A stretch of 64,000 nt of DNA, taken from assembly GCA_037501455.1 (NCBI GenBank), contig CM074858.1, forward strand, positions 96,072,001-96,136,000. Reading direction: 5' to 3'. The stretch's first letter is position 1, and each line of letters begins with the position of its first letter. The notes beneath the pieces were generated by a model. That model was not told where the DNA came from. It ran no database searches and was given only the letters and a program-made list of their open reading frames with translations. Both the position numbers and the translations under genes were made by a program. Origin of the DNA: Lantana camara. Lineage: Eukaryota; Streptophyta; Magnoliopsida; Lamiales; Verbenaceae. Below, piece after piece: positions 49,206 to 58,996 of this stretch.

Positions 49206-49400
49206 CTTTTTCGAGCGCAAGGCGTTTTAAGAAACAGCCAAGGCCTACTAGGATCAGTTCTTGTAGGAGATCCCGTTTTCGAGCGCAAGGCGTTGTAAGA
49301 AACAGCCAAGGCCTACTAGGATCAGTTCTTGTAGGAGATCCCGTTTTCGAGCGCAAGGCGTTGTAAGGAATAGCCAAGGCCTACTAGGATTTTCTTCACG
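49206..49400 (-). repeat. Tandem array of three 68 bp units
   Basis: CGAGCGCAAGGCGTT starts at 49212, 49280 and 49348. Each unit includes AGCCAAGGCCTACTAGGAT. Element A has only a single related piece near 9955-9980, so this array expanded in the B lineage or was lost in A. Confidence 0.85.
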
Positions 49401-49696
49401 ATCTTCTTTCAACTTACCTAATTGGCTTTGAGCGTAACCAGTCTATCCTTATGAGGGCGTCCCCCCATGCGGAATAGAGTGCTGGCCAGCGTAACCCATA
49501 CTAGATAACAGCATACATAATGGAATGAGTTGCCAACCACGCTCGCAATGACGAGGGACGTGGGACTTATTCATTCATGCAACCAAAGAAACAGGAATGT
49601 TAATGAAATTAAAAAGATTATGTTACCTTTCACTTTGATTTGAAGTACATAGAACCCGTCAAAGTGGGTTGTTACATCAGAGTTTGCAAAGAGCTT

Positions 49697-52600
49697 TTAA
49701 ACATAAAACCGCCGGAGGTTACATGCGTTCCAAGGGCGAGGCAAGCGCTCGCCTTGAAGTGTCTCCAGGGTGTAAGTGTTGTTAGCTCTGAGTTGTATGA
49801 CCTTGAATGGGCCTTCCCAATTGGGGTCCAGCTTGCCCACGTGTTTGGATACTTCCACTTTCTTCAAAACCAAGTCTCCCAGCTGGAAAGTTCTTTCCTT
49901 CACACGCTTGTTGTACTGTTGGGCTACAGAGGCTTTATAGTGGTGGATCTTAGCCCACGCTCGGTCTCTCCTTTCATCCAGCAAGTCCAACTCCAAGCTC
50001 CTGTTGCCATCGTTGAGCTGAGGTTCGAAATAGCCGACACGAGCGGATTCATTTACTATCTCCGCAGGTATCATTGCCTCTGATCCATAAACGAGCGCGT
50101 ATGGTGTTTCTCCGGTAGCCGCTCGTGGGGTGGTGCGATAAGCCCAAAGCGCTCCTTGCAGCTCCTCAGCCCATTCACCTTTCTTGCTTTCAAGCATGGT
50201 TTTCAGATGTTGCAAAATGATCCTGTTGGTAACTTCTGCTTGTCCGTTAGATTGTGGATGTCCTACAGAGGTAAATCGCTGTTCTATCCCCAACTCAGAG
50301 CACCACTCTCGTGTGTCAGCTGCTATGAACTGGGATCCATTGTCAGATATGAGCACCCTCGGTATTCCGTACCTGCAGATGATGTTCTTCCAAATAAAGT
50401 CCCTTACAACCTTGAAAGTGATTTTTGCAACGGCTTCAGCCTCGGCCCACTTGGTGAAGTAATCGACGGCTAAAATGACAAACTTCCTTTGTCCCGCAGC
50501 CATGGGCAAGGGGCCCACAATGTCTATTCCCCACTGGTCAAACGGCCAGGAGACATCTATCGGGATCATTTGTGCGGCTGGCAATTGAGGGAGATTTGAA
50601 TGAAATTGGCATTTGGGGCACTTCCTTGAAAATTCAATGGCATCCTGGAGAACCGTAGGCCAATAAAACCCACTCCTCAGAATTTTCTTCGCCAAGATAC
50701 GCCCTCCGGAATGATTCCCGCAACTTCCATTGTGTATGAGCTCGAGCGTTTCCTTCGCTTGGGAGGGCCTTAGGCATCTCATTGGGGGTCCTTGAAATGA
50801 TTTTTTGAACAATCTCCCCTCGGGATCCAGAGCGAAACGAGGGGCCTTATTCCTGACTTTCCTGGCTTCCACCTTGTCAGTTGGAGTGATTCCATCCCTC
50901 AGGAAAATGATGATGTCGTCAAGCCAACAGGGCTCGTTTGGATCAATCATGGCGACCATCTCGGTGGCGACCCTTTCCTTGATCAAAGGTTTCTCAGTTC
51001 TAAGGAACGTAACAGAACGCTCGGAAGTGCCTTCTAAAGCTGAAGCGAACTTTGAAAGAGCGTCCGCACGCTCGTTTTCTCCTCGAGGCACTTGAAGTAG
51101 ATGAAATTCCTTGAACTTCCCAATGATTTCTCTGGCTTTCTTTAGGTACTGTACCATGGTGGTTTCTCGAGCCTCATATGTTCCTTCAATCTGGCTCGCT
51201 ATTAACTGTGAATCCACGTAAGCAGTGATTCTGGAGGCTCCATTCTGAAAAGCTATGTTCAACCCTTGCACGAGGGCTTCATATTCCGCTTCATTATTAG
51301 TGACTTGGAAGTCCAGCTTGATCGCAAAGTCCAGTTCAATCCCATCGGGGCTTCTGAGGGCCACTCCTATTCCTCCCCCTTGAGAGGTTGAGGAACCATC
51401 TGTGTGCAGTACCCATAACCCCTCATTCTCCGCGATGGTGGGCTCGAAACCAAAACGCTCAACCAACAAATCCGCCACAACTTGAGCCTGTATCGCGGTC
51501 CTGGGTTCGAAGCATAAGTCAAACTGGCTCAATTCGATGGCCCACTTGATTAATCTGCCAGATACGTCTGGCTTGGACAACACCTGCTTCAAGGGTTGGT
51601 CGGTGAGAACCGTTATTGAGTGCGCTTGAAAGTAAGGCCTTAGCCTTCTTGAGGCGTTAATAAGGGCGAACGCAAATTTCTCAATCTCCAAGTATTTCTT
51701 TTCAGCTCCTTGCAATGTTTTGCTCAAATAATAGACGGGCAAGTGTTTTCGCTCCCGCACAGCGATTAGAACCGCGCTCGTGGCTTCAGGAGAAACGGAA
51801 AGATACACGAATAACCTCTCGCCTTCGACAGGCTTGGTCAGCAGTGGCGCGCTCGACAAATAAGCCTTCATATCCTGTAGCGCTTTTTCGCATTCCTCTG
51901 TCCAAGCAAAGTTACGAGCGTTCCTCAAAATTTTAAAGAAGGGAAGGTTCCTGTCTGCCGAACGCGAAATAAACCTGTTCAATGAGATGATTTTGCCTAC
52001 TAGGACCTGCACTTCCCGCAAATTTCGAGGGGAGGGAATTTCTAAGATGGCCTTGATCTTCTCCGGATTGGCCTCAATTCCCCTCTGACTGACCATGTAT
52101 CCCAAGAACTTTCCCCCTTGTACTCCAAAGGTGCACTTCGAGGGGTTCAGCTTCATTCCATATTGTCGCAGGATAGAAAAGGTGCGCTTGAGATCCTCCA
52201 AGTGGGAGTCCTGGTGCTCGCTTTTGACAATCATATCGTCCACATAGACCTCCATGGACCTTCCAATTTCTTTTTCAAACATCCTGTTTACGAGCCGCTG
52301 ATACGTAGCTCCGGCGTTCTTAAGTCCAAAGGGCATGACTAGGAAGCAATATACCCCCATATGGACAACGAACGAAGTTTTGGGGCGGTCTTCCGGGGCC
52401 ATAAAGATCTGGTAATATCCCTGGAAAGCATCCATCATGCTCATGAGCTCGCAACCAGCGGTCGAATCCACCAATTGATCAATTCGAGGTAACGGGTAAG
52501 GATCCTTTGGGCAGGCTTTGTTGAGATCAGTGAAATCATTGCACATGCGCCACTTATTCGCGCTCTTGGGCACCAAGACGACATTGCATAACCACTCCGG

Positions 52601-55600
52601 GTACAAGATGGGCTCGATATACTGAGCCTCCAAGAGCTTATTGACTTCCTCTTCAATGGCTTTCTTTCGAAAGCCATGTACGTCCCGTTTTTTCTGCTTG
52701 ATAGGCTTAAAAGATGGGTCCACATTAAGTCTATGGACGATGACGCTCGGGTCAATTCCTGTGAGATCAGAGGCTTTCCATGCGAATACATCTTTGTTCT
52801 CCCTTAGAAAATCAATCATCATGATCTGAGAGGGCCCTGAGAGGTTTGAGCCGATCTGTGTAGTCTTGTCTTTGTTTCCCGGCTCCAGCTCAATGGTGAG
52901 GAATTTTTCCGAGGGTTCGATTCTCACCTCAGGGCGAGGAAGTTCGAGCGCCCTCTTCTTTCCTGTCAAACGATCGCCAGAGGCTGGTTCACTCTCTCCC
53001 GGCTCGTCTCCTTCTGAGGATGATCCGCCAACGATCCCTGGGGGAACATTCTCGAGGGGATTCTCCTCGTTGTCTCCTCTCTTCTTCTTATTCTTCTTTT
53101 TGTTCAATTTTGCCCTTTTCCGTGCTGGGCTATCCTCATCCAAGTTGGGGAAATCTACTGACTTTTTGTTGGAACCAATCTGGAAGGTTTTCTCCGCTTT
53201 TGGCTTTCTGAGGGACAGCATGTAACATTCCCAAGCCTCTCGCACATTGCACAGCACTTCTCCCACGCCCTCGGAAGTAGGGAATTTAATCTTCTGGTGG
53301 TAGGTGGAGATGATGGCTTTGAAATCCACGAGGGCAGGGCGCCCAATTATGATGTTATATGGAATGTCTATCTCCACCACCGCATACGTCACCAGGAGTG
53401 TTTTGCGCTGAGGGGCTCGGCCAAACGAAGTAGCCAGGCGTATTTGCCCTCGTGGGACAACCTCCGAGCCTCCAAAGCCAATGAGGGCTGTTTTGAGAGG
53501 CTCGAGCGGGAGATCGACCTTCATTTTTAAGAATGTAGAGTAAGGCAAAACATTAACGGAGCTTCCACTATCTACCAATACCCTTTTTACAACATGGTTA
53601 TGAACATCTAAACTAACCACCATGGGACAATCTGAGGTTACACCCTCCCCATGGGGCGTTACAATATGTTCTAGATCCCTATCATCAAAGCCTATTACAT
53701 CATTTTCTCTTGATTTTGGAGCGCTTGATCTCTGGATAGTGTAGATAGGCTTGGGCATTGCTGGGCGTTGGTTGTAGCTCCGAACGTGCCTCCGTCGAGA
53801 GGCGTTTGAATCCCCTCCTGATGAACCTCCCGCAATCATATTTATGACTGCGAAGGGCTCGTTTTCTTGCTCAGGGGCTTTGCCTTTGTTGCCTCGGCGG
53901 CTGCTGCTTTCAGGGGGTCCCCTACCCCTTGGGCTCTTTGACCGGGAAGGACTCCTTCTTCTCCTTCCGGAGCGCTCATTGCATTGTTCATCGTAGCGCT
54001 CGAGCACCGGGACAAACTCCTTCAGGTGGCCCCCTGCAACGAGCCTTTGGATTTCAGCTTCCAACTGTCGGCACTCATCCGTGTCGTGCCCTCTCTGCTT
54101 GTGGAAGGCGCAGTATTTGTTTGAGCGCCTGAGTGGGTCTGTCTCTCTCATTTTGATGGGTCTTTTGAAGAGCTTCTTATCGGAGAGATTGTAGACTTCA
54201 GAATTTGGCCGGGTGAGCGGAATGCGCTCGAATCTACGAGGGGGTGGTGGCGACCTTCTGCGCTCTTGAGGGCGCTCTTTTTTTGCGGCCACGTCCCGCC
54301 CCCGCTCGTGATGAGGTCGCTCGTTCCGGGCCGGGCTGTGATGTCGGGGACCATTCGTCCCATACATATCTTCGAGCGCGAAAAACGGCTCGGCTACTTC
54401 TCTCAGGCCCATGAGGGTCCCAGGCCTTCTCTCCACGATGGCATCAGCAAATTTTTTGCTCACATATTGTTTGTGATCCACAGCCTGAAAGAGTACTGGG
54501 ATCAAGAAGTCCATCGAGGGCCTTTCCACCTGCAAGATCTCCTTATTGAAGCGGGCGAAGAACGAGCGCAGTGATTCGCTCTTGCCCTGCACCACATTGT
54601 AAAGCGCTGTGGGTGCGGTGACTGGTGCCTTCAAAGAGTTGAAGTGGTTGAGGAAGGCATCAGCCAGCTCTTCATACGAGTGGATCGAGCGTGGCGGCAG
54701 GCGCTTGTACCACTCTTGAGCCATCCCTACCAAGGAAGTGACAAACACTTTCGCCCAGTAATGGCTGGAATGCTCGTAAAGGTGCATGAGATGCACAAAA
54801 TGATCCAAGTGCTCCGCTGGATCGGTTGTCCCGTCGTATCTGTTGATGGATGTGGGGACTTTTGCCATGCCGGCTTGGGCCATCAAAACTTCTTCGACGA
54901 GGGGTGAGCCTCTCGCCAGCGGGTGATATTCGTACGTGCCGAAGTTTTCCTCCGGCTCCTTCCGACGGGGGACCCTCGGTGGAGGATCCTTGGTGCGGGT
55001 GCTCCTGGCGTCAACCCGTTCATCCCGAGTATGGGAGATCTGAGTTGAGCGCCCTCGTGAGAGCTGTCCCACCATATCCTTGAGGCCCTGCAGCTGGTCT
55101 TGCACAGCCGCGAGGACGTCAGGATTTACTTCTACTTGCTTGTCCTTGTGGGCTCGTGAGCCCCTCCTGGAGACATGAGAGTCTCCTTCGTTTTCGTTCA
55201 CCCGCTCCGTGGGCTCCTTGTTCCTGCCCACGGAGGCACGCTCGTTGCCCTCCTGCTGGGGCACTTCTTTCGCTGGTGGTGGTGGTGGTTGGGCCCTCAG
55301 GACAGCCTGGGCTTCTCTGAGGGGAAAGTTCTGCTGTCCGCCTAATGGGGCCGCAACCTGAGTGGCCTGCCCAGAGGGAAAGTACATGGAATGGAATCTT
55401 TCCCATGCCCCCTGAGCCGCCTGAACCTCACACTGGGCGTAAAGAGCCCGTAATTGTTGAGTGGTCAACGGAGGTAGCTCCACTCCTTCAATTTCCCTGG
55501 GGACCACCACTGGGAGTTGGAGCTGTCCGGCATGGTATGGCTGGACCGGCGGCGTCATCATAGCCGGAGTAAGAGTGTAGCCAGGAGGAGGCATCATGTA

Positions 55601-55930
55601 ACCTTGTATCCCAAGGTTCATCTGGGGATGGACCCAGGAATTCTGTGCAAGCGGCGGTGGGACTGGGAGAGAAACTCCTCCCGCGGTGGTGGGAGTGGGC
55701 ATCACCGGCGGTGCAGGCGGCGGCGCAGAAGATTCAGCTGGTGGATTCACTCCTGCGACGGGAGGTGCCCCACCAGCGGCGACGGAAAGAGGTGGTGCTC
55801 CACCAGTAGCGGTGGAGGGAAGAACGATGTTCGCATCTTGGGAGGTGTTTTCTCCTCCTCCCACAGCTCCAGATCTAGTGGCAACCATGACTGCTAAAGG
55901 TAAAGGGGGTGCTTGCTTTTCAACCAACAA
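49697..55930 (-). CDS. gag-pol polyprotein of element B, 2077 codons, open
   Basis: One uninterrupted frame. A second Met at residue 15 matches the start in element A and may be the true one. Order: Pro/Ala-rich leader (1-250), capsid-like gag region (about 340-500; SHYWAKVFVTSLVGMAQEWY), zinc-knuckle-like YCAFHKQRGHDTDEC (about 606-621), protease DSGSS at 787, reverse transcriptase (about 1050-1260) with YVDD at 1229-1232, Ty3 RNase H (about 1350-1455), archaeal-type RNase H (about 1503-1625, HTDGSS with D1511, NNEAEYEAL, YVDSQL, RADALSK), and integrase with an HHCC finger (about 1730-1776). The catalytic residues D1803, D1863 and E1899 give the canonical 35-residue D-E spacing, and a NWEGPFKV GPF-type end follows. 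The double RNase H is the mark of the plant Tat lineage. All catalytic residues checked are present, so it could encode active enzymes. Confidence 0.95.
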   Translation of the reverse strand: MLVEKQAPPLPLAVMVATRSGAVGGGENTSQDANIVLPSTATGGAPPLSVAAGGAPPVAGVNPPAESSAPPPAPPVMPTPTTAGGVSLPVPPPLAQNSWVHPQMNLGIQGYMMPPPGYTLTPAMMTPPVQPYHAGQLQLPVVVPREIEGVELPPLTTQQLRALYAQCEVQAAQGAWERFHSMYFPSGQATQVAAPLGGQQNFPLREAQAVLRAQPPPPPAKEVPQQEGNERASVGRNKEPTERVNENEGDSHVSRRGSRAHKDKQVEVNPDVLAAVQDQLQGLKDMVGQLSRGRSTQISHTRDERVDARSTRTKDPPPRVPRRKEPEENFGTYEYHPLARGSPLVEEVLMAQAGMAKVPTSINRYDGTTDPAEHLDHFVHLMHLYEHSSHYWAKVFVTSLVGMAQEWYKRLPPRSIHSYEELADAFLNHFNSLKAPVTAPTALYNVVQGKSESLRSFFARFNKEILQVERPSMDFLIPVLFQAVDHKQYVSKKFADAIVERRPGTLMGLREVAEPFFALEDMYGTNGPRHHSPARNERPHHERGRDVAAKKERPQERRRSPPPPRRFERIPLTRPNSEVYNLSDKKLFKRPIKMRETDPLRRSNKYCAFHKQRGHDTDECRQLEAEIQRLVAGGHLKEFVPVLERYDEQCNERSGRRRRSPSRSKSPRGRGPPESSSRRGNKGKAPEQENEPFAVINMIAGGSSGGDSNASRRRHVRSYNQRPAMPKPIYTIQRSSAPKSRENDVIGFDDRDLEHIVTPHGEGVTSDCPMVVSLDVHNHVVKRVLVDSGSSVNVLPYSTFLKMKVDLPLEPLKTALIGFGGSEVVPRGQIRLATSFGRAPQRKTLLVTYAVVEIDIPYNIIIGRPALVDFKAIISTYHQKIKFPTSEGVGEVLCNVREAWECYMLSLRKPKAEKTFQIGSNKKSVDFPNLDEDSPARKRAKLNKKKNKKKRGDNEENPLENVPPGIVGGSSSEGDEPGESEPASGDRLTGKKRALELPRPEVRIEPSEKFLTIELEPGNKDKTTQIGSNLSGPSQIMMIDFLRENKDVFAWKASDLTGIDPSVIVHRLNVDPSFKPIKQKKRDVHGFRKKAIEEEVNKLLEAQYIEPILYPEWLCNVVLVPKSANKWRMCNDFTDLNKACPKDPYPLPRIDQLVDSTAGCELMSMMDAFQGYYQIFMAPEDRPKTSFVVHMGVYCFLVMPFGLKNAGATYQRLVNRMFEKEIGRSMEVYVDDMIVKSEHQDSHLEDLKRTFSILRQYGMKLNPSKCTFGVQGGKFLGYMVSQRGIEANPEKIKAILEIPSPRNLREVQVLVGKIISLNRFISRSADRNLPFFKILRNARNFAWTEECEKALQDMKAYLSSAPLLTKPVEGERLFVYLSVSPEATSAVLIAVRERKHLPVYYLSKTLQGAEKKYLEIEKFAFALINASRRLRPYFQAHSITVLTDQPLKQVLSKPDVSGRLIKWAIELSQFDLCFEPRTAIQAQVVADLLVERFGFEPTIAENEGLWVLHTDGSSTSQGGGIGVALRSPDGIELDFAIKLDFQVTNNEAEYEALVQGLNIAFQNGASRITAYVDSQLIASQIEGTYEARETTMVQYLKKAREIIGKFKEFHLLQVPRGENERADALSKFASALEGTSERSVTFLRTEKPLIKERVATEMVAMIDPNEPCWLDDIIIFLRDGITPTDKVEARKVRNKAPRFALDPEGRLFKKSFQGPPMRCLRPSQAKETLELIHNGSCGNHSGGRILAKKILRSGFYWPTVLQDAIEFSRKCPKCQFHSNLPQLPAAQMIPIDVSWPFDQWGIDIVGPLPMAAGQRKFVILAVDYFTKWAEAEAVAKITFKVVRDFIWKNIICRYGIPRVLISDNGSQFIAADTREWCSELGIEQRFTSVGHPQSNGQAEVTNRIILQHLKTMLESKKGEWAEELQGALWAYRTTPRAATGETPYALVYGSEAMIPAEIVNESARVGYFEPQLNDGNRSLELDLLDERRDRAWAKIHHYKASVAQQYNKRVKERTFQLGDLVLKKVEVSKHVGKLDPNWEGPFKVIQLRANNTYTLETLQGERLPRPWNACNLRRFYV

Positions 55931-55957
55931 AAGAAAGGAAGAAGATGAAGGACTGGT

Positions 55958-55975
55958 TTCCCACAGACGGCGCCA
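55958..55975 (-). other. Primer-binding site of element B
   Basis: TGGCGCCGTCTGTGGGAA on the minus strand, four bases inside the 5' LTR. Identical to element A's site. Confidence 0.87.
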
Positions 55976-55979
55976 AAAA

Positions 55980-56798
55980 TGATGGGTCCGGAAATGGATG
56001 GTCCGAATCCGATCACTTTACAATTTATATTTGTGGAGGAAACCACCGGAGCTTCGCCGGAAAAGAGGAAGTGAGTTCAACCTATTGGGACAAGCACAAG
56101 AAAGTCAGAAGGCCAAGCTGGGGGAACTGGGGGTGATACCCAGTTTGGCTCTCCGACGCTCAAGTCAGTTCAGTGTATGAAGAGAATGCAAGTTCAGTCA
56201 CAGTTGCAGTGATGAAGAAAGCTTAAAGAATGCTTACAGTGTAGAAGATGACTTGGGTTATTTATAGTTGTGGGTCAAGGGCCCTTTGGTCATTTGCCTC
56301 AAGTGGTCCTGGCCGAATGTTGCCCTAACACGTGGCGCTGTGAGAGAGAAACCTAGGAGGAATCTTCTGCAAAAGCGGCCCAAAAGTTAGTGCTAGCAAC
56401 AGTGGCAGGTGCGCGGGCATGTACGTTGTGTCAGAGAGCCATGTGGGTGGTTGGTAACGAGGGCTTGAGAGCGCGCTCGTGACAACCTTGAGTCTTGGAG
56501 GCCAAGATATCCGCTGAGGGGAATGTTGGCTCCATTTCAAATGACGAGCCAAAGGAGGGACCACTCTGAGGGAGTGTGACGCTCGAAGAGGGTTCCCTTG
56601 GCATGTAGGCGTACCCATCGTTTGGTTTGTTGGACGCTCGTGGGAGGGATAGCGCTCGTTGGCTTAACTCCTGAAGAAGACTTGCGCTCGTTGGTCTCAG
56701 CGCTCGTGAACTGATGGTGCAGCCTTGGGGAGACAGATGTCATCATCTCGGTGATGCCACGTGTCTTAATGTGGGACGATCGTATTTTGACCCCATCA
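55980..56798 (-). repeat. 5' LTR of element B (819 bp)
   Basis: Matches 44214-45032 at an offset of 11766 with one difference seen. This copy should drive the genomic RNA and gag-pol mRNA leftward. Confidence 0.97.
56258..56267 (-). promoter_or_regulatory. TATA box in 5' LTR of element B
   Basis: CTATAAATAA on the minus strand, about 330 bp upstream of the gag-pol ATG region, placed like the TATA of element A's LTRs. Confidence 0.65.
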
Positions 56799-57179
56799 AT
56801 TATGTAATAACATTTACTTTTTTATATTAAGTTTATTATTTAAAAATTAGATTTTATTGCTAATCGGGTCGAATCTTTTATCGGATCTGATCCGACCCAA
56901 TTATAAATGAATTAAAAAATAATGAATCCGAATCCTATAGGGCTCGGATTCGGATCCGATTATTGGGTTTTCTTATCGGATTCGGATTCGGAATATCCTA
57001 ATTCGGTTCGAATCCGACCCGTTGACAGCCCTAATGGAATCATACAAATAACATAAATAAGCTCGTTATAGTTCATAAATTTTTTAAATGATTATTCTTT
57101 AAATCATATGTTCAATATTATATGTGAAAATATGAGACTAGACCAACTATTATAGTTTGGTAGCTTCTTACTGATCGAG

Positions 57180-57600
57180 CCAAAATCTTGAAGTGCAGGA
57201 CTCGAATTGGAAATCAGTTGGATCACTTAGAATTTGTAATTTGAGGAAAACTTTTCGACCTTCATGTTGTCTGAAAGGAGGAACAAACGTGAGATTAAGA
57301 CCAACTTAGGACAAGGTGAGGTTTTACCTGGGGTTGGCGCTCTGATACTCAATTCAGCACACTTATATTAGGTCGAGTGTGAGTGCAGTTAATATAACTT
57401 ACATAGCTACTGGAATAAATGAAGGTGGTATTTATACTCTCAGCAATGGAGTGGTGGCGTCCGCCTTGTGAGGAGCTCCACAGGCAATTATCCTACTATC
57501 AAGATGCATTTAATGCGTGGTCGACTACTATCCCCGTAAGTTGTGAGTGGCCACTCAGAGACTAACGAGGGCCGAATGACGTCCTCGAGTGAGATCCTCG
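57180..57600 (-). repeat. Diverged Tat-type LTR remnant
   Basis: GGATCACTTAGAATTTGTAA followed by TTGAGGAAAAC (about 57221-57251) echoes GATCACTTTACAATTT...GAGGAAACC at the start of element B's LTRs. The order of the following segments is also similar. No primer site or coding remains. Confidence 0.4.
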
Positions 57601-58174
57601 ACCTAAGGGTCGAGTGCGTTGCGCACACAAATGGGATAGGGGGTTCACTTTTTCGAGCTCAGAGTTGGATAATGGAAGTCGGTCGGGCGAAGCATGTTTA
57701 CTACATGTCGATTAAAAAATGTGCCATATAAGTAGGTAATGGTCATGCCATATCACGTAGTGTATAAATTTAATTAGGAGTCTCGTGCCACAATCCATAA
57801 ATACTCGCCGGTAGGAAAAAGTATACAAACATCAATGGTTCGAGTATGCAGCCATGTAGGTACCAAGGCTTTACACCATTGTAGTTTTGATTCACTACGA
57901 GATTAAATTCGATTCATGTTCATCTCAATCTGTTAAAACTTAAAAGACAAATGACTTTTATGCGTAAAATATTTAATTATTCAAGCTCAATTTGACTAAA
58001 ACTCGTTTGACTTTGATTAATTTAAACCACAACAATAAATTGAATCAAGACCCCTTCTAGAAAGAATTCATATTCCTTGCTAAGACATAAATTACTTGAT
58101 ATGCCATCATCCGAGGCCACTTGTCCGTTGGAAAAGAGTATAGTATTTTGAAACTATGAAAATATGAAGAAAAA

Positions 58175-58447
58175 TTAGAGCAAATTATATTTTTAATCCA
58201 GTAAAATTAGATTTTTTGTAATTTTAGTTACATATCCTCGAAATTAGGTAAATTTAGTTTCACTATTTTTAATTTTTTGCAATTTTGGTACCTCCGTCCA
58301 TTATTATGAGTTAACGGTTTCCGGCCATTATTTGACGGAGATACCAAAATTGAAAACAATGAAATTAAATTTACCTAATTTTAAAAATATGATATTAAAA
58401 TTGCAAACGACCTAATTTTATAGGACCAAAATTATAATTTGCTCTAA
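58175..58447. mobile_element. Palindromic MITE, 273 bp
   Basis: TTAGAGCAAATTATA at the left and TATAATTTGCTCTAA at the right are perfect inverted ends, and the arms remain complementary almost to the centre (GTACCTCCGTC / GACGGAGATACC). A transcript would form one long hairpin. Target duplication not resolved because the flanks are A-rich. Confidence 0.85.
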
Positions 58448-58500
58448 AAATTAAATAAAGCTACGTCACAAGAAAACTTATTATCAAACAAAAGTAGGGG

Positions 58501-58996
58501 CAGTTTGAAATTACTCCCCATCAGTTTGGAATATTTTTACTTAACTACCCATAAAATTATACTACATAATAAGATATAAATACGGCATTAGAATATTTTA
58601 TTACTACATTTTATGAAAAGTGCTATAATATGTAATAATCATACGATATTTTGCCCAAATAGAAAGTTCAGTAAAAATATGATGCCCAATTAAAAATTTA
58701 TCTCATATTACCCAACAAAAATAAACCCTAATAAACCTCTACTTTATACAAAGGAAGGAGGAATTAGGATGATTACTACGAGAAAAGGCGGAGAATCGCT
58801 TTGAAAAATACACATTAAAATTGGTACGAGAAAAGAGAGAGAACCGCCTCGAAAAATATGCATAAAGTATAAATCACGTAAAGAAAGGAACATCCATTGA
58901 CGATTGATTGAAGGACAGTTTGAAATAACTCCCATCAGTTTGAAATATTTTTTACTTTATTCCCCATAAAATTATACAACATAATAGGATATAAAT
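58501..58996 (+). repeat. Pair of ~80 bp direct repeats
   Basis: CAGTTTGAAATTACTCCCCA...ATAAAATTATACTACATAAT (58501-58580) recurs as CAGTTTGAAATAACTCCCAT...ATAAAATTATACAACATAAT (58916-58996). The second copy is cut exactly at the start of the LTR-like unit at 58997. The span between them is non-coding. Confidence 0.8.

Larger units (their letters stand above)
44214..56798 (-). mobile_element. Element B: complete Ty3/gypsy Tat-type retrotransposon, 12.6 kb, apparently intact
   Basis: 5' LTR 56798-55980, primer site, 2077-codon gag-pol, tandem arrays, an antisense three-exon gene, polypurine tract, 3' LTR 45032-44214. I find one difference between the two 819 bp LTRs (G at 44313, A in CCTATTGGG of the other copy). 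With the often used 1.3e-8 substitutions per site per year this is of the order of 50,000 years; the rate is an assumption. Flanking pentamers are AATAT and ATTAT, a duplication with one mismatch. All hallmark parts needed for autonomous retrotransposition are present in open frame. Confidence 0.95.
43965..57033. mobile_element. hAT-type MITE (about 480 bp) split by element B
   Basis: The left end TAGGGCTGTCGATTGG starts at 43965 and the right end GTTGACAGCCCTA finishes at 57033. Perfect 8 bp duplications ATGGAATC flank them (43957-43964, 57034-57041). Only about 249 + 235 bp belong to it; the rest is element B. ATCCGAATCCGATCC-type words are repeated near both ends. The termini resemble those of the MITE at 41551-41947 only in TAGGG, so it is a different hAT family. 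Confidence 0.88.
57042..58996. other. Intergenic with repeat remnants
   Basis: No gene recognised. It contains an old Tat-type LTR remnant (57180-57600), a 273 bp palindromic MITE (58175-58447) and an 80 bp direct repeat pair (58501-58580, 58916-58996). Confidence 0.6.

Noticed and set aside
50156..55982. Many open frames on the plus strand opposite gag-pol of element B
   Set aside because: They mirror the GC-rich coding strand, lack start/splice context and no family was recognised; the real antisense gene is only at 45641-48537.
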